Source of the DNA: an uncultured Clostridia bacterium
GTDB lineage: Bacteria > Bacillota > Clostridia > Oscillospirales > Oscillospiraceae
Assembly: GCA_945948535.1 (NCBI GenBank)
Contig: CAMFBN010000014.1
Location: forward strand, 1-55,293
DNA length: 55,293 nt
Direction of reading: 5' to 3'
This document shows, piece by piece, positions 7,292 through 15,164 of the stretch. The notes beneath the pieces were generated by a model. The model was given only the letters and a program-made list of their open reading frames with translations. It did no database searches and was not told the origin of the DNA. Made by a program: the position numbers and the translations under genes. Each line of letters begins with the position of its first letter. The first letter of the stretch is position 1.

Positions 7292-10200
7292 ATGTATTCT
7301 GCTTTCGTAAAGCTCCTGAATATGAGCGCCGCTTCCGGAATTCTGATTGCAGCGGTGATTGCTCTTCGCTTTCTTCTGCGGAAGGTGCCGAAAAAGTATA
7401 TTTGCATTCTCTGGGCATTGGTCGCTCTGCGGCTAGTCTGTCCCGTCACAATTTCCTCCAGCCTGTCCGTATTCAATCATGTGGGAACGTATCACCCAGA
7501 CAACGGTCAGATTGAATATGTTCAGTACAATGGAAAAACGGAAAAGCCAATGGGGGAAATTCCGCTTGTGGGAAGTACCATCTCTTCTCCAGATGGCCCC
7601 ACGGTTGAATATCACACCCCCAACTTCTATCTGCCCACAGCCATGGGCATCTGGGCGGTGGGTATGGCCGCAATGCTCTTGTATGCAGCCATCAGCTATT
7701 CCCGGATTCGCTGGCGCACCCGGGAAAGCATCCGTTTTCGGCGCAATATCTACCTCTGTGACAGAATCCCCACGCCCTTTATTCTGGGGATGCTCCGCCC
7801 ACGCATTTTCCTGCCTTCGGATTTATCGCAGGAGCAAATCCAAAGTGTTATCGCCCATGAGCGTGCCCACATTGCTCGACTGGATCACTGGTGGAAACCC
7901 CTTGGTTTTCTCCTGCTCAGTATTCATTGGTTTAACCCTCTGGTCTGGATTGCCTATGGTCTGCTGTGCCGGGATATTGAGCTTGCCTGTGATGAAAAGG
8001 TGATTATGAACATGACCGCTTCCCAAAAGCAGGCCTATTCCGAAGTGCTTCTTTCCTGCTCTCTGCCACGGAAATTCATCTCCGCCTGTCCCCTGGCCTT
8101 TGGCGAGGTGGGGGTGAAGCAACGAATCAAGGGAATTCTGAACTACAGGAAACCATCCTTCTGGATGATTCTGATAGCTTTGATTGCCTGTCTGGCGGTT
8201 GCCGTGGGTTTTTTGACAAATCCCGAAAGAAATGAGGATTATCTGATCGTCAAAGGCCAGAAAACGAAACCAACAAAACCACAGACTGCCGATTTCAAAA
8301 TCAATATGGGCAATACAATCAGTACGGCAATGGTTTATGCAGAGCTGTGGCAGAACGGTGTCTGTGTGGAAAGCACGCCCCTCGTGATTCCGGAAACGGT
8401 AAAGGAAATCCACCTTTCCATGTCCAAGGAAATGAACGGAGATTCGCTTACAGGTTACCAGGTTCAAATTGATACAAAACCAAGTGACGCATCTCTGAAT
8501 AGAACCATTCCTCTGCCGGAGGAGACCTATCTGTTGGAATGCTATTCGTGGTACGGATCAAAAGATATTCAGCTTGCACCAGATAAGGAAATTCTGCTGG
8601 GTGCTGCGATTTTTGATTGTGGCGGGGATGGTTTTTTCCTTTTTAATTTTGACAATGAGGACTATGGGGAATGTCGAGACAGACTTCAAAATCAGGAATG
8701 CGTCATTCTGATTTGGGCGTCCTTCCAGGAAAAGTACGCTGAAGCCATTGCCCCGGAAGAAACTCTAGGGGAAACTGCCGGGGTGCCGTCTGAATTCCTC
8801 GATTATCTCAACCCGGTGCGGGTGGAATGGAAGGATGACACCACCATCAACCGCAGTGCTCCTGAGAAATCCATGAGCCTTGAGGAACTTGCCGCCAGTA
8901 CGGACAGCTGGAAATTTGAGTACAACATTCCCGATGTAACCGGCCCGGGAACCCTTCGCCGTGCCATCAAGCTGTATTATGAAGATGGACGGATGCTGGT
9001 AATCCGTCATGATTCGGGCGCATTGTGTTGCTTCAATATTAACGGGGATTGCATTGCGCGCATTACATGTGCGTATACCGGTGAGCAAATGGTGGATATG
9101 CTGTGGGACTGGGCGATGACACAGGGCGGCAATGGTTCGGCCTATCTGGCAGATCTGACCCTGAGCCAGTCTGCACCCCAGGGAAAACTGACCGTGATGA
9201 TGCACCCCACAAGCGCCGTGAATATCGACGGTATGGGCTATGTTTGCCCGCCCAATCAGGAGGAATGGATTGAGGCTTGGAATGCCATAACGAATTCCCG
9301 GGGAAGAATCTCTGTGGAAGCGAACGCGGAATCCTATTATGGACTGTACATTCACTATAATGACGCGTATCTGGAAGTGCACAAAGACAGTCAGGGGCTG
9401 TATCTGCGTCATATGGGAACCACCGATGGATATTCCGTGGAAACCTCCAAACCCCTGACGGAATTGTTGGAACCCGTCTTGCAGGAGTTCGGGCACAATC
9501 CGGTTAAACCCTCTGACCTCAAAGGCATTCAGTCCGCTTCTCTGGTGCTGGACGGTATGCAGTATTCGATTGTGAGGGGTGACCCGAAGCTTGCGCAGCT
9601 GGAAGCCATTCTCACCTCCGGGAAGCCCCTAGGCTATATGTCCGCCTGCTGGTTTACCTCTCAGCTGACGGTAACTCTTGAAAATGGTCGGGCCTATACG
9701 GTGTCTGTTGCAACAGACAGCTGTGGTGCATATCTGTCCGATGGTGTGTGCTATGAATTCCCTGGAGACAACGAACGGTTGTATCAGCTGTTTGGTTTGA
9801 ATCTATCAGAGGATACAGTGGAAAGCACCTATGAGCTGGATGATAGCCAAATTGTTCCAGTTGCGGATTTCCTTCCGGACATCGATCAGGATCTGGCCTA
9901 TGCGACGAAGAATAATTTCACCCAAAAACAAATCTATGCTTTTTCGGAAGCATTTCTCCGCTATGGCACACTCCAGAAGCTGGCAAATGTTCAGGAAGCG
10001 TTGCAGCAGCAAGGGTATACCTTGAAAATCTGGGACGCATACCGGCCTGTTTCTGCACAATGGGCTTTGTGGAACGCATATCCGGATCCCAATTATGTAT
10101 CCAATCCCGCCAATAGCGCATCCGCTCATTGCCGGGGTAACACAGTGGATGTTACACTGGCGAAATTAAATGGGGAAGAAGTTCCGATGCCCAGTGGATT

Positions 10201-10573
10201 TGATAATTTTACTGCATTGGCAGACCGGGATTATTCGGATTGTACGGATGAGGCTGCTGCGAATGCCAAGCTTCTGGAAACGATAATGGAAGCAAACGGT
10301 TTCCGAGGCTATCAGAAAGAATGGTGGCACTACACCGATACAGATTCCTATCCGGTTGAGGATACCTTTGACCCTGCACCGCGTTCCTGGTGGCTTCCTG
10401 AGTGTAATGAATTCATCAGTTTAAGAGAGGCCCCAAGTGTGCAGGCTGCAGTTCTGGAAAAGATACCGATAGGAGATCGATTCTTGATGCTGGCATTGGA
10501 TGAGGAATATGCGTTTGTAAATTACAACGGCAGATATGGCTATGTTCTGCAATCCTATATCAAGCAGGAATGA
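7292..10573 (+). CDS. BlaR1-type M56 sensor fused to VanX-like dipeptidase and SH3
   Basis: A 1093-residue multidomain protein. Residues 1-300 are the BlaR1/MecR1 membrane part: helices near 12-30, 33-55, 110-130 and 290-310, with the M56 zinc motif HERAH (H189-H193) and the downstream CDE motif (ELACDEKV). Residues 310-850 are an extracytoplasmic region of unknown fold, possibly two or three units. Residues about 855-1030 match VanX-type D-Ala-D-Ala dipeptidases (M15D): DAYRP with R918, SAHCRGNTVD with H946 and D953, and EWWHY with E1010 and H1013, the full metal and catalytic set. The last 50 residues look like a bacterial SH3 domain. In place of the penicillin-binding domain of BlaR1 it therefore carries a cell-wall dipeptide enzyme. 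It may sense or trim D-Ala-D-Ala ends and signal to BlaI; the domain calls are confident, the role is inference. Confidence 0.9.
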   Translation: MYSAFVKLLNMSAASGILIAAVIALRFLLRKVPKKYICILWALVALRLVCPVTISSSLSVFNHVGTYHPDNGQIEYVQYNGKTEKPMGEIPLVGSTISSPDGPTVEYHTPNFYLPTAMGIWAVGMAAMLLYAAISYSRIRWRTRESIRFRRNIYLCDRIPTPFILGMLRPRIFLPSDLSQEQIQSVIAHERAHIARLDHWWKPLGFLLLSIHWFNPLVWIAYGLLCRDIELACDEKVIMNMTASQKQAYSEVLLSCSLPRKFISACPLAFGEVGVKQRIKGILNYRKPSFWMILIALIACLAVAVGFLTNPERNEDYLIVKGQKTKPTKPQTADFKINMGNTISTAMVYAELWQNGVCVESTPLVIPETVKEIHLSMSKEMNGDSLTGYQVQIDTKPSDASLNRTIPLPEETYLLECYSWYGSKDIQLAPDKEILLGAAIFDCGGDGFFLFNFDNEDYGECRDRLQNQECVILIWASFQEKYAEAIAPEETLGETAGVPSEFLDYLNPVRVEWKDDTTINRSAPEKSMSLEELAASTDSWKFEYNIPDVTGPGTLRRAIKLYYEDGRMLVIRHDSGALCCFNINGDCIARITCAYTGEQMVDMLWDWAMTQGGNGSAYLADLTLSQSAPQGKLTVMMHPTSAVNIDGMGYVCPPNQEEWIEAWNAITNSRGRISVEANAESYYGLYIHYNDAYLEVHKDSQGLYLRHMGTTDGYSVETSKPLTELLEPVLQEFGHNPVKPSDLKGIQSASLVLDGMQYSIVRGDPKLAQLEAILTSGKPLGYMSACWFTSQLTVTLENGRAYTVSVATDSCGAYLSDGVCYEFPGDNERLYQLFGLNLSEDTVESTYELDDSQIVPVADFLPDIDQDLAYATKNNFTQKQIYAFSEAFLRYGTLQKLANVQEALQQQGYTLKIWDAYRPVSAQWALWNAYPDPNYVSNPANSASAHCRGNTVDVTLAKLNGEEVPMPSGFDNFTALADRDYSDCTDEAAANAKLLETIMEANGFRGYQKEWWHYTDTDSYPVEDTFDPAPRSWWLPECNEFISLREAPSVQAAVLEKIPIGDRFLMLALDEEYAFVNYNGRYGYVLQSYIKQE

Positions 10574-10603
10574 GGATCTCCCAGCCTGTATGCGTAAAAA
10601 ATC

Positions 10604-10637
10604 AAACACACCGGAGTAACTTGCTCCGGTGTGTTTT
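10604..10637. terminator. Bidirectional terminator between convergent BlaR1 genes
   Basis: AAACACACCGGAG (10604-10616) and CTCCGGTGTGTTT (10624-10636) form a perfect 13-bp stem with T-rich sides in both directions. It serves the plus-strand fusion gene and probably the minus-strand sensor gene too. Confidence 0.85.
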
Positions 10638-10687
10638 GCTGTTCAATCTTTGCATTTTCCTGAACAATAGATCAATGGGTTGACAGG

Positions 10688-12874
10688 TTAGGGCCTCAAG
10701 GCATTTTCGCATACCATATATACGATGTCTGGCCACTGGGTAATGCCAAGGTATTCCCAGAGCTTATAGATATAGTCCGGTTCATCCGGAGCGCCATAGG
10801 AAACATATTCTCCATTGATGCGGCAAATATCGGAATCCGGATCGAGCTCGATAATGAAATCCTTATCTCCTGAGGTAAAAACCAAATTCAGGCCTACGCC
10901 AATACTGTGGGTCTTTGGCTCATAGCCCAGAAACTCAGCATTTTCAAAAAGATAGACGAGTTTTTCCAGCCGGTCAGAATCCGTGATGGTCATCAGGCCG
11001 TCACCCGCAAATTCCAGAATTGCATAGTTGGGCATGTCAGGAAGGTCGGGGTTCTTTGGCCGATATGTAAATTCTGCATAGACCGTCCAGTGATCTTCCG
11101 CATCGACTCGGTGATTCAAAATATCCTCCCATGTAACCGTATTGTCATTGGTGAGAACATAATATTCATAGGAATCGTAAGACGCATCGGGGCGGTCCTT
11201 TTCCCCCGTGAAATGCTTTAAGTACCGGAAGGTATAGGTATCAGAACCTTGCAAAATAAACTGATCGCCATCATAGCGCAGATCCATGGCTGTCCACTGG
11301 TACTCCTCGCCATAGTGACAATTAAACAGTCTGATAAAGTCCGGAATTCCGTTGGCAGCATTCTGTGCAAAGCTGTGGAAGGCCTCCTGATTATCCCTTG
11401 CGTGGCCATCCTCGGAAACAAAGCAGCCGTCGATCATGGCCTGTTCTGCGCTGTAAAGCTCCGGAAGCTCTTCAAGTGATTTGGGTCTTTCCTCTGCTTC
11501 TTCGGGAACTGTCCAGGCAGAGGCTGCTTCATCAGCGGACTTTGTATTTGACCTCGTAAGCAGATCATGCTCAAATTTGTCAAAGACAATCCCCTGTCCT
11601 GCAGAAAGCGCAACGGTTGCATAGCCGTTCTTTTCGCCATCCGCTGTTGCAGCTACTGCAAACATTGAATCAGAAGGTACAGTAAAGGTACAGGTATCCT
11701 GTGTTGAGATTACCGATTCTTCTTTCTTAACCCACTGATCCTCTGAATTACGATGATACCACAGCTCCAATGTCAGTTTCTGGGGCCCGGAAGTGCTTTT
11801 CAAGGTAATGTGGAGTTTGGAACTGATTTCGTTGGCGCTTCCACTGAGTAGTTCCACTTTCTTATCCGTTACAAAATACTGCTCAAATACAGTGGGAAAA
11901 GGCATTTCCGGATCCGTCAGCAGGCATACAGCCAGAATAATACAAACGATAACGCAAATCAGAATCACCCAGAAAGCTGGCTTCTTCCATTTCGCGAGAT
12001 TCCGCACTCGCCCGGTAGGATCCCCCTCGCCGAATGCAAGAGGCGTTCCTGCAAAAAGGCGCTGTCCGGTTGCCAGATTCAGAAGAGACGCAGAATACTC
12101 CGCCCGGACATCCTCACCCAGTTTCCGAATGACGGCCTCATCGCAACTCATTTCCATATCCCGGCCAGCCAATACAAATGCCGCCCAAACAAACGGATTG
12201 AACCAATGGATGGTCAGCGCCAGAAATGCCAGGGCTTTGAAGATGTGGTCACCCCTTCTGATATGATGACGCTCATGGGCGATGATGTATTCCCGCTCCG
12301 AAGGATCCAATGTGCCGGGTAGGTAGATTTTCGGACGGAGGAAGCCCATCACAAAGGGCGTATCAATATCGTCAGCAATGTAGATTCCTTTCCGGAATGA
12401 AATTGACACTTTTACCCTTTTCCGTAATCCAAGGTAAGATAACAGACTTCTGACAGTCAGAAACACCATTCCAGCAAGCCATATGAATGACAGATAGACC
12501 TGAGGATCTACGCTTGTGCCTGTTAGAACCATTGGCTGCCCTGGTGGCGTGTTTTCCCGAATTTCCCGGCTTCTGGCATCTTCCCACTCAATAGAGGGAA
12601 GAACATCATTCACATCTACCATGCTGGAAAACTCTGTCCGTTCCGGGACAACACTCACGGAACTTTCGATAGAAACAGGAACCAGTAAGCGCAGCAGAAC
12701 AATACCCCAAAGAGCATAGGAGAAAATCTTGGGTGCGCCTTTCAAGAACTGACGTACACAGATCACAAACAGAATCACGATACTTGCAGTCAGATTCAGA
12801 TCCAGCATTTCCGGGAAAAGCTCGCAAAAAAAGTTAAAAATAGAGGCGAGTGCCTCAGCTACAGGATCGTGCAT
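10688..12874 (-). CDS. BlaR1-type M56 sensor 2 with unknown outer domain
   Basis: A 728-residue membrane sensor-protease. Residues 1-330 are the BlaR1/MecR1-like half: hydrophobic helices near 27-42, 50-68, 125-145 and 310-330, the M56 motif HERHH (H200-H204) and the CDE motif (EMSCDEAVIRK). The remaining 400 residues lie outside the membrane and do not show the penicillin-binding SxxK/KTG motifs of classical BlaR1. They contain two beta-rich units, the second rich in Asp/Tyr/Trp (TYRPKNPDLPDMPNYAILEF). The start ATG follows GAGGGGGTGA and lies four bases after the BlaI gene. It should cut or release its partner repressor when a so far unknown wall signal is bound. Confidence 0.88.
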   Translation of the reverse strand: MHDPVAEALASIFNFFCELFPEMLDLNLTASIVILFVICVRQFLKGAPKIFSYALWGIVLLRLLVPVSIESSVSVVPERTEFSSMVDVNDVLPSIEWEDARSREIRENTPPGQPMVLTGTSVDPQVYLSFIWLAGMVFLTVRSLLSYLGLRKRVKVSISFRKGIYIADDIDTPFVMGFLRPKIYLPGTLDPSEREYIIAHERHHIRRGDHIFKALAFLALTIHWFNPFVWAAFVLAGRDMEMSCDEAVIRKLGEDVRAEYSASLLNLATGQRLFAGTPLAFGEGDPTGRVRNLAKWKKPAFWVILICVIVCIILAVCLLTDPEMPFPTVFEQYFVTDKKVELLSGSANEISSKLHITLKSTSGPQKLTLELWYHRNSEDQWVKKEESVISTQDTCTFTVPSDSMFAVAATADGEKNGYATVALSAGQGIVFDKFEHDLLTRSNTKSADEAASAWTVPEEAEERPKSLEELPELYSAEQAMIDGCFVSEDGHARDNQEAFHSFAQNAANGIPDFIRLFNCHYGEEYQWTAMDLRYDGDQFILQGSDTYTFRYLKHFTGEKDRPDASYDSYEYYVLTNDNTVTWEDILNHRVDAEDHWTVYAEFTYRPKNPDLPDMPNYAILEFAGDGLMTITDSDRLEKLVYLFENAEFLGYEPKTHSIGVGLNLVFTSGDKDFIIELDPDSDICRINGEYVSYGAPDEPDYIYKLWEYLGITQWPDIVYMVCENALRP

Positions 12875-12878
12875 ACAT

Positions 12879-13238
12879 TCACCCCCTCATTCTCTCAATG
12901 AGGCGTTTCATCTCATCAATTTCCTTGTCCGTCAATTTCTTATGGGTACTGAAGGCAGCCATGAAGGCCGGCAAAGAGCCGCCAAAGGTATCCTGCACAT
13001 ACTGTTCGCTGTGACGGGCGAAGAATTCTTCTCTGGAGATCAGAGAAGTCACGATTCCCTTCTGATTCTGAATAATGCCACGCTCACTCAGCCTCTTAAT
13101 GACTGTAAAGGAAGTGGTCTTCTTCCAGTTCAGCTTTTCTTCTGCTATTTTAGAAAGTTCGCCGGATGCAATCGGTTCATGTTCCCAAATGATCTCCGCA
13201 AACTGCGTCTCTGCAGGCCCCATTCTGATATCGGCCAT
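12879..13238 (-). CDS. BlaI/MecI-family repressor 2
   Basis: A 119-residue winged-helix repressor closely similar to the other two in this window (ETQFAEIIWEHEPIASGEL; WKKTTSFTVIKRLSERG; DTFGGSLPAFMAAF). I place the start at the ATG 13238 (MADIRMG), eight bases after GGAG; a GTG three codons earlier also fits but overlaps the ribosome site. It is the first gene of an operon with sensor 2. The promoter and a 44-bp palindromic operator lie just upstream (13251-13304), so it most likely represses itself. Confidence 0.92.
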   Translation of the reverse strand: MADIRMGPAETQFAEIIWEHEPIASGELSKIAEEKLNWKKTTSFTVIKRLSERGIIQNQKGIVTSLISREEFFARHSEQYVQDTFGGSLPAFMAAFSTHKKLTDKEIDEMKRLIERMRG

Positions 13239-13250
13239 AGGTATCACTCC

Positions 13251-13304
13251 ATTCTACATCATGTAGTATGCCTATATACTACATGATGTAGAATCATTTG
13301 TCAA
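13251..13304 (-). promoter_or_regulatory. Promoter and nested palindromic operator 2
   Basis: On the minus strand TTGACA (13299-13304), 17 bases, TAGTAT (13276-13281). Two 19-base arms (13251-13269 and 13276-13294) form a perfect inverted repeat with a 6-base centre; each arm also contains the self-palindromic core CTACATCATGTAG. This gives two adjacent BlaI dimer sites, one overlapping the core promoter. Confidence 0.85.
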
Positions 13305-13309
13305 GTTAT

Positions 13310-13341
13310 AAAAATGAAGGGTGCTATTTTCGCACCCTTCA
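13310..13341 (-). terminator. Terminator of the DUF4179/sigma operon 1
   Basis: TGAAGGGTGC (13315-13324) and GCACCCTTCA (13332-13341) form a perfect 10-bp stem; on the minus strand it is followed by TTTTTATAA. Confidence 0.8.
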
Positions 13342-13354
13342 TCGTGTTCAAAAA

Positions 13355-14530
13355 TCAGCCTACAGAAATAGGGATGTAATAGAAGGTTTGAATGGTGGGC
13401 TTCCCATTGGCATCCAATTCCCAGCCCTTGTGGAACATCAAAGATTCCACCTGGCTGATATCCAAAATGGCATCGGATATATCCCACTCTGTAAAGTAGA
13501 TCATGTTCTCCTGATCCTCAAAGCCGGAGGTGCCGCCACCGCACATATGCTCACTGCCGTCCTTCATGCGGACACCCCAAAGCGCCTGCGGAAACTCCTC
13601 CATTTCATCCCAGCCCTCCCAGTAATCTTTCAACTGATAACGGGCGCGGATAGTCTTCTGCCCAATCTCAGCATCCAACAGGATTACGTCACTGTCACCA
13701 ATTTTGGCATTGGGAGTGATGGAGATGCTGTCGCTGGTGCCGGTGAGGGTCCACTTTAGCTCCCAGTTGCCCTCAACCTGGGGTTCTGGCATGCCTGCCG
13801 GCTTGTCAGACTGAAAATCGAAGCTGTGGAAGGAAAAAGCGATTTCCCTGCCCAAATACCGGCCATCGGTTTTTTCAAAGCTGATGGAGTAGATGTATTC
13901 CAGGCTTCCGTCATCGGCCACATAATCCAGGATCAGGTTGCCGTCTTCATCGGATTGAACAGGCTGTCCATTGGATGCATAGACCAGCTTCCCCTCTTCG
14001 TTCCGGGTGGTGCCTTCAAAGAACCAGCCGCTCTGACTTCCGCCGAAATGCTCGTCTCCGTCAATGGTGACCGTAGGCCAGGTAGCTGGTAATTTATCCT
14101 CCGGCAGATCAAAGCCTTCGATCCGGAAGATGATCTCTGCATGATAATTGTCCACAATGGTCTGCACTGCGGTGATGGTAACGCCCTGATCGGTGACGGA
14201 CAGAACCTCGTTGGGATTTGCAGCTCCCTTGGTTTCCTCCAGCATCACAGACAGGCCGCTCTTTTCTGCCTGCTCCTTGACATCCTGAGAGGGATTGTAG
14301 CGGGTTTGGGCGGTTGTTGACCAGCGGGTATAGACTGCCGCACCGGTAAGCATCGTCAGAACCAAGCAAGCCGCAAGCGCAAGGAGAACAAGTTTTCTCC
14401 TGCTATGCTTCTTCGGCTTCACTTGATTCGCCTTGTCCAGCAGATCATAAACCATGGCGTTCTTCTCCTCGTCAGAGAAACGAAGAGAATCCATGGACTG
14501 TTTCATTTCGGATTTGAGATTGTGCTTCAC
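13355..14530 (-). CDS. DUF4179 membrane protein, probable anti-sigma factor 1
   Basis: A 391-residue single-pass protein. Residues 1-44 are cytoplasmic and charged (MKQSMDSLRFSDEEKNAMVY); a membrane helix spans about 46-67 (KLVLLALAACLVLTMLTGAA). The rest is an extracellular beta-rich DUF4179-type domain with a typical WELKWTL segment near residue 270. DUF4179 proteins are usually encoded with an ECF-like sigma factor and hold it at the membrane. The start overlaps the sigma factor stop by four bases (ATGA), which fits this. The signal it senses is unknown. A second, weaker relative lies at 18127-19074. Confidence 0.8.
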   Translation of the reverse strand: MKHNLKSEMKQSMDSLRFSDEEKNAMVYDLLDKANQVKPKKHSRRKLVLLALAACLVLTMLTGAAVYTRWSTTAQTRYNPSQDVKEQAEKSGLSVMLEETKGAANPNEVLSVTDQGVTITAVQTIVDNYHAEIIFRIEGFDLPEDKLPATWPTVTIDGDEHFGGSQSGWFFEGTTRNEEGKLVYASNGQPVQSDEDGNLILDYVADDGSLEYIYSISFEKTDGRYLGREIAFSFHSFDFQSDKPAGMPEPQVEGNWELKWTLTGTSDSISITPNAKIGDSDVILLDAEIGQKTIRARYQLKDYWEGWDEMEEFPQALWGVRMKDGSEHMCGGGTSGFEDQENMIYFTEWDISDAILDISQVESLMFHKGWELDANGKPTIQTFYYIPISVG

Positions 14531-15021
14531 AGTGCCATTCTCCTTTCTTCGTCGGTAATCAGTGTTCTCAGCTTTCGCCGTCCCCGGGAAAGATACTGGG
14601 TCACAGCGCTCTCACTGACGCCCATAACTTCCGCTATCTCCCGGGCAGAATATTCTTCATAGTAATACAGATACAAGCTAAGCCTGTACTTTTCCGGCAG
14701 CTTTTTCATAGCATCCAGCAGCCAGGTATCCGGTACCGCCGGAGCTGCGATCTGAGCGGCATCGTCAAGTGCCACCGTTCGCCTGAAATAGGAGCTTTTC
14801 ACATGATCTTTACAGGCGTTGATAGCGGTGCGGATGATCCACGCTTTTTCATGCTCAACGCTGTCAAAAGTCATGTTGTGGGTTATGTATTTTAAGAATA
14901 CCGTCTGGCAGATATCCTCTGCGTCACAGGTTTGTTTCAGATATTGATAGCTGATACGCAGGATCATATCCGCATAGGTATTTACCAGCCTGCGTGCCTG
15001 AAATTCATCCATCAAATCCAT
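14527..15021 (-). CDS. ECF-type RNA polymerase sigma factor 1
   Basis: A sigma-70 family protein of about 164 residues with only regions 2 and 4. Region 2 (about 8-75) contains DAEDICQTVFLKY; region 4 (about 105-160) contains LPEKYRLSLYLYYYEEYS and the helix-turn-helix AREIAEVMGVSESAVTQYLS. The start is taken as ATG 15021 next to AGGAAGG, but ATG 15012 has better spacing and cannot be excluded; the frame is open further upstream without a ribosome site. It is coupled to the DUF4179 gene and probably transcribes its own operon and envelope genes. Its target promoters cannot be told here. Confidence 0.88.
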   Translation of the reverse strand: MDLMDEFQARRLVNTYADMILRISYQYLKQTCDAEDICQTVFLKYITHNMTFDSVEHEKAWIIRTAINACKDHVKSSYFRRTVALDDAAQIAAPAVPDTWLLDAMKKLPEKYRLSLYLYYYEEYSAREIAEVMGVSESAVTQYLSRGRRKLRTLITDEERRMAL

Positions 15022-15104
15022 CACCTTCCTTTGTTTGATTCGAGGTCCTCTGCCCTTAATACGATATAGCTCATAAAAACATGACACCAGTATACTAAAA
15101 TTTT

Positions 15105-15150
15105 CTAAAAATGAAAAGTGCAGCCTCCGTAAGGAAACTGCACTTTTCAT
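15105..15150 (-). terminator. Terminator of BlaI/BlaR1 operon 3
   Basis: ATGAAAAGTGCAG (15111-15123) and CTGCACTTTTCAT (15138-15150) form a perfect 13-bp stem followed on the minus strand by TTTTTAG. It separates sensor 3 from the sigma factor gene. Confidence 0.85.
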
Positions 15151-15164
15151 TTGGGAAATATGAA

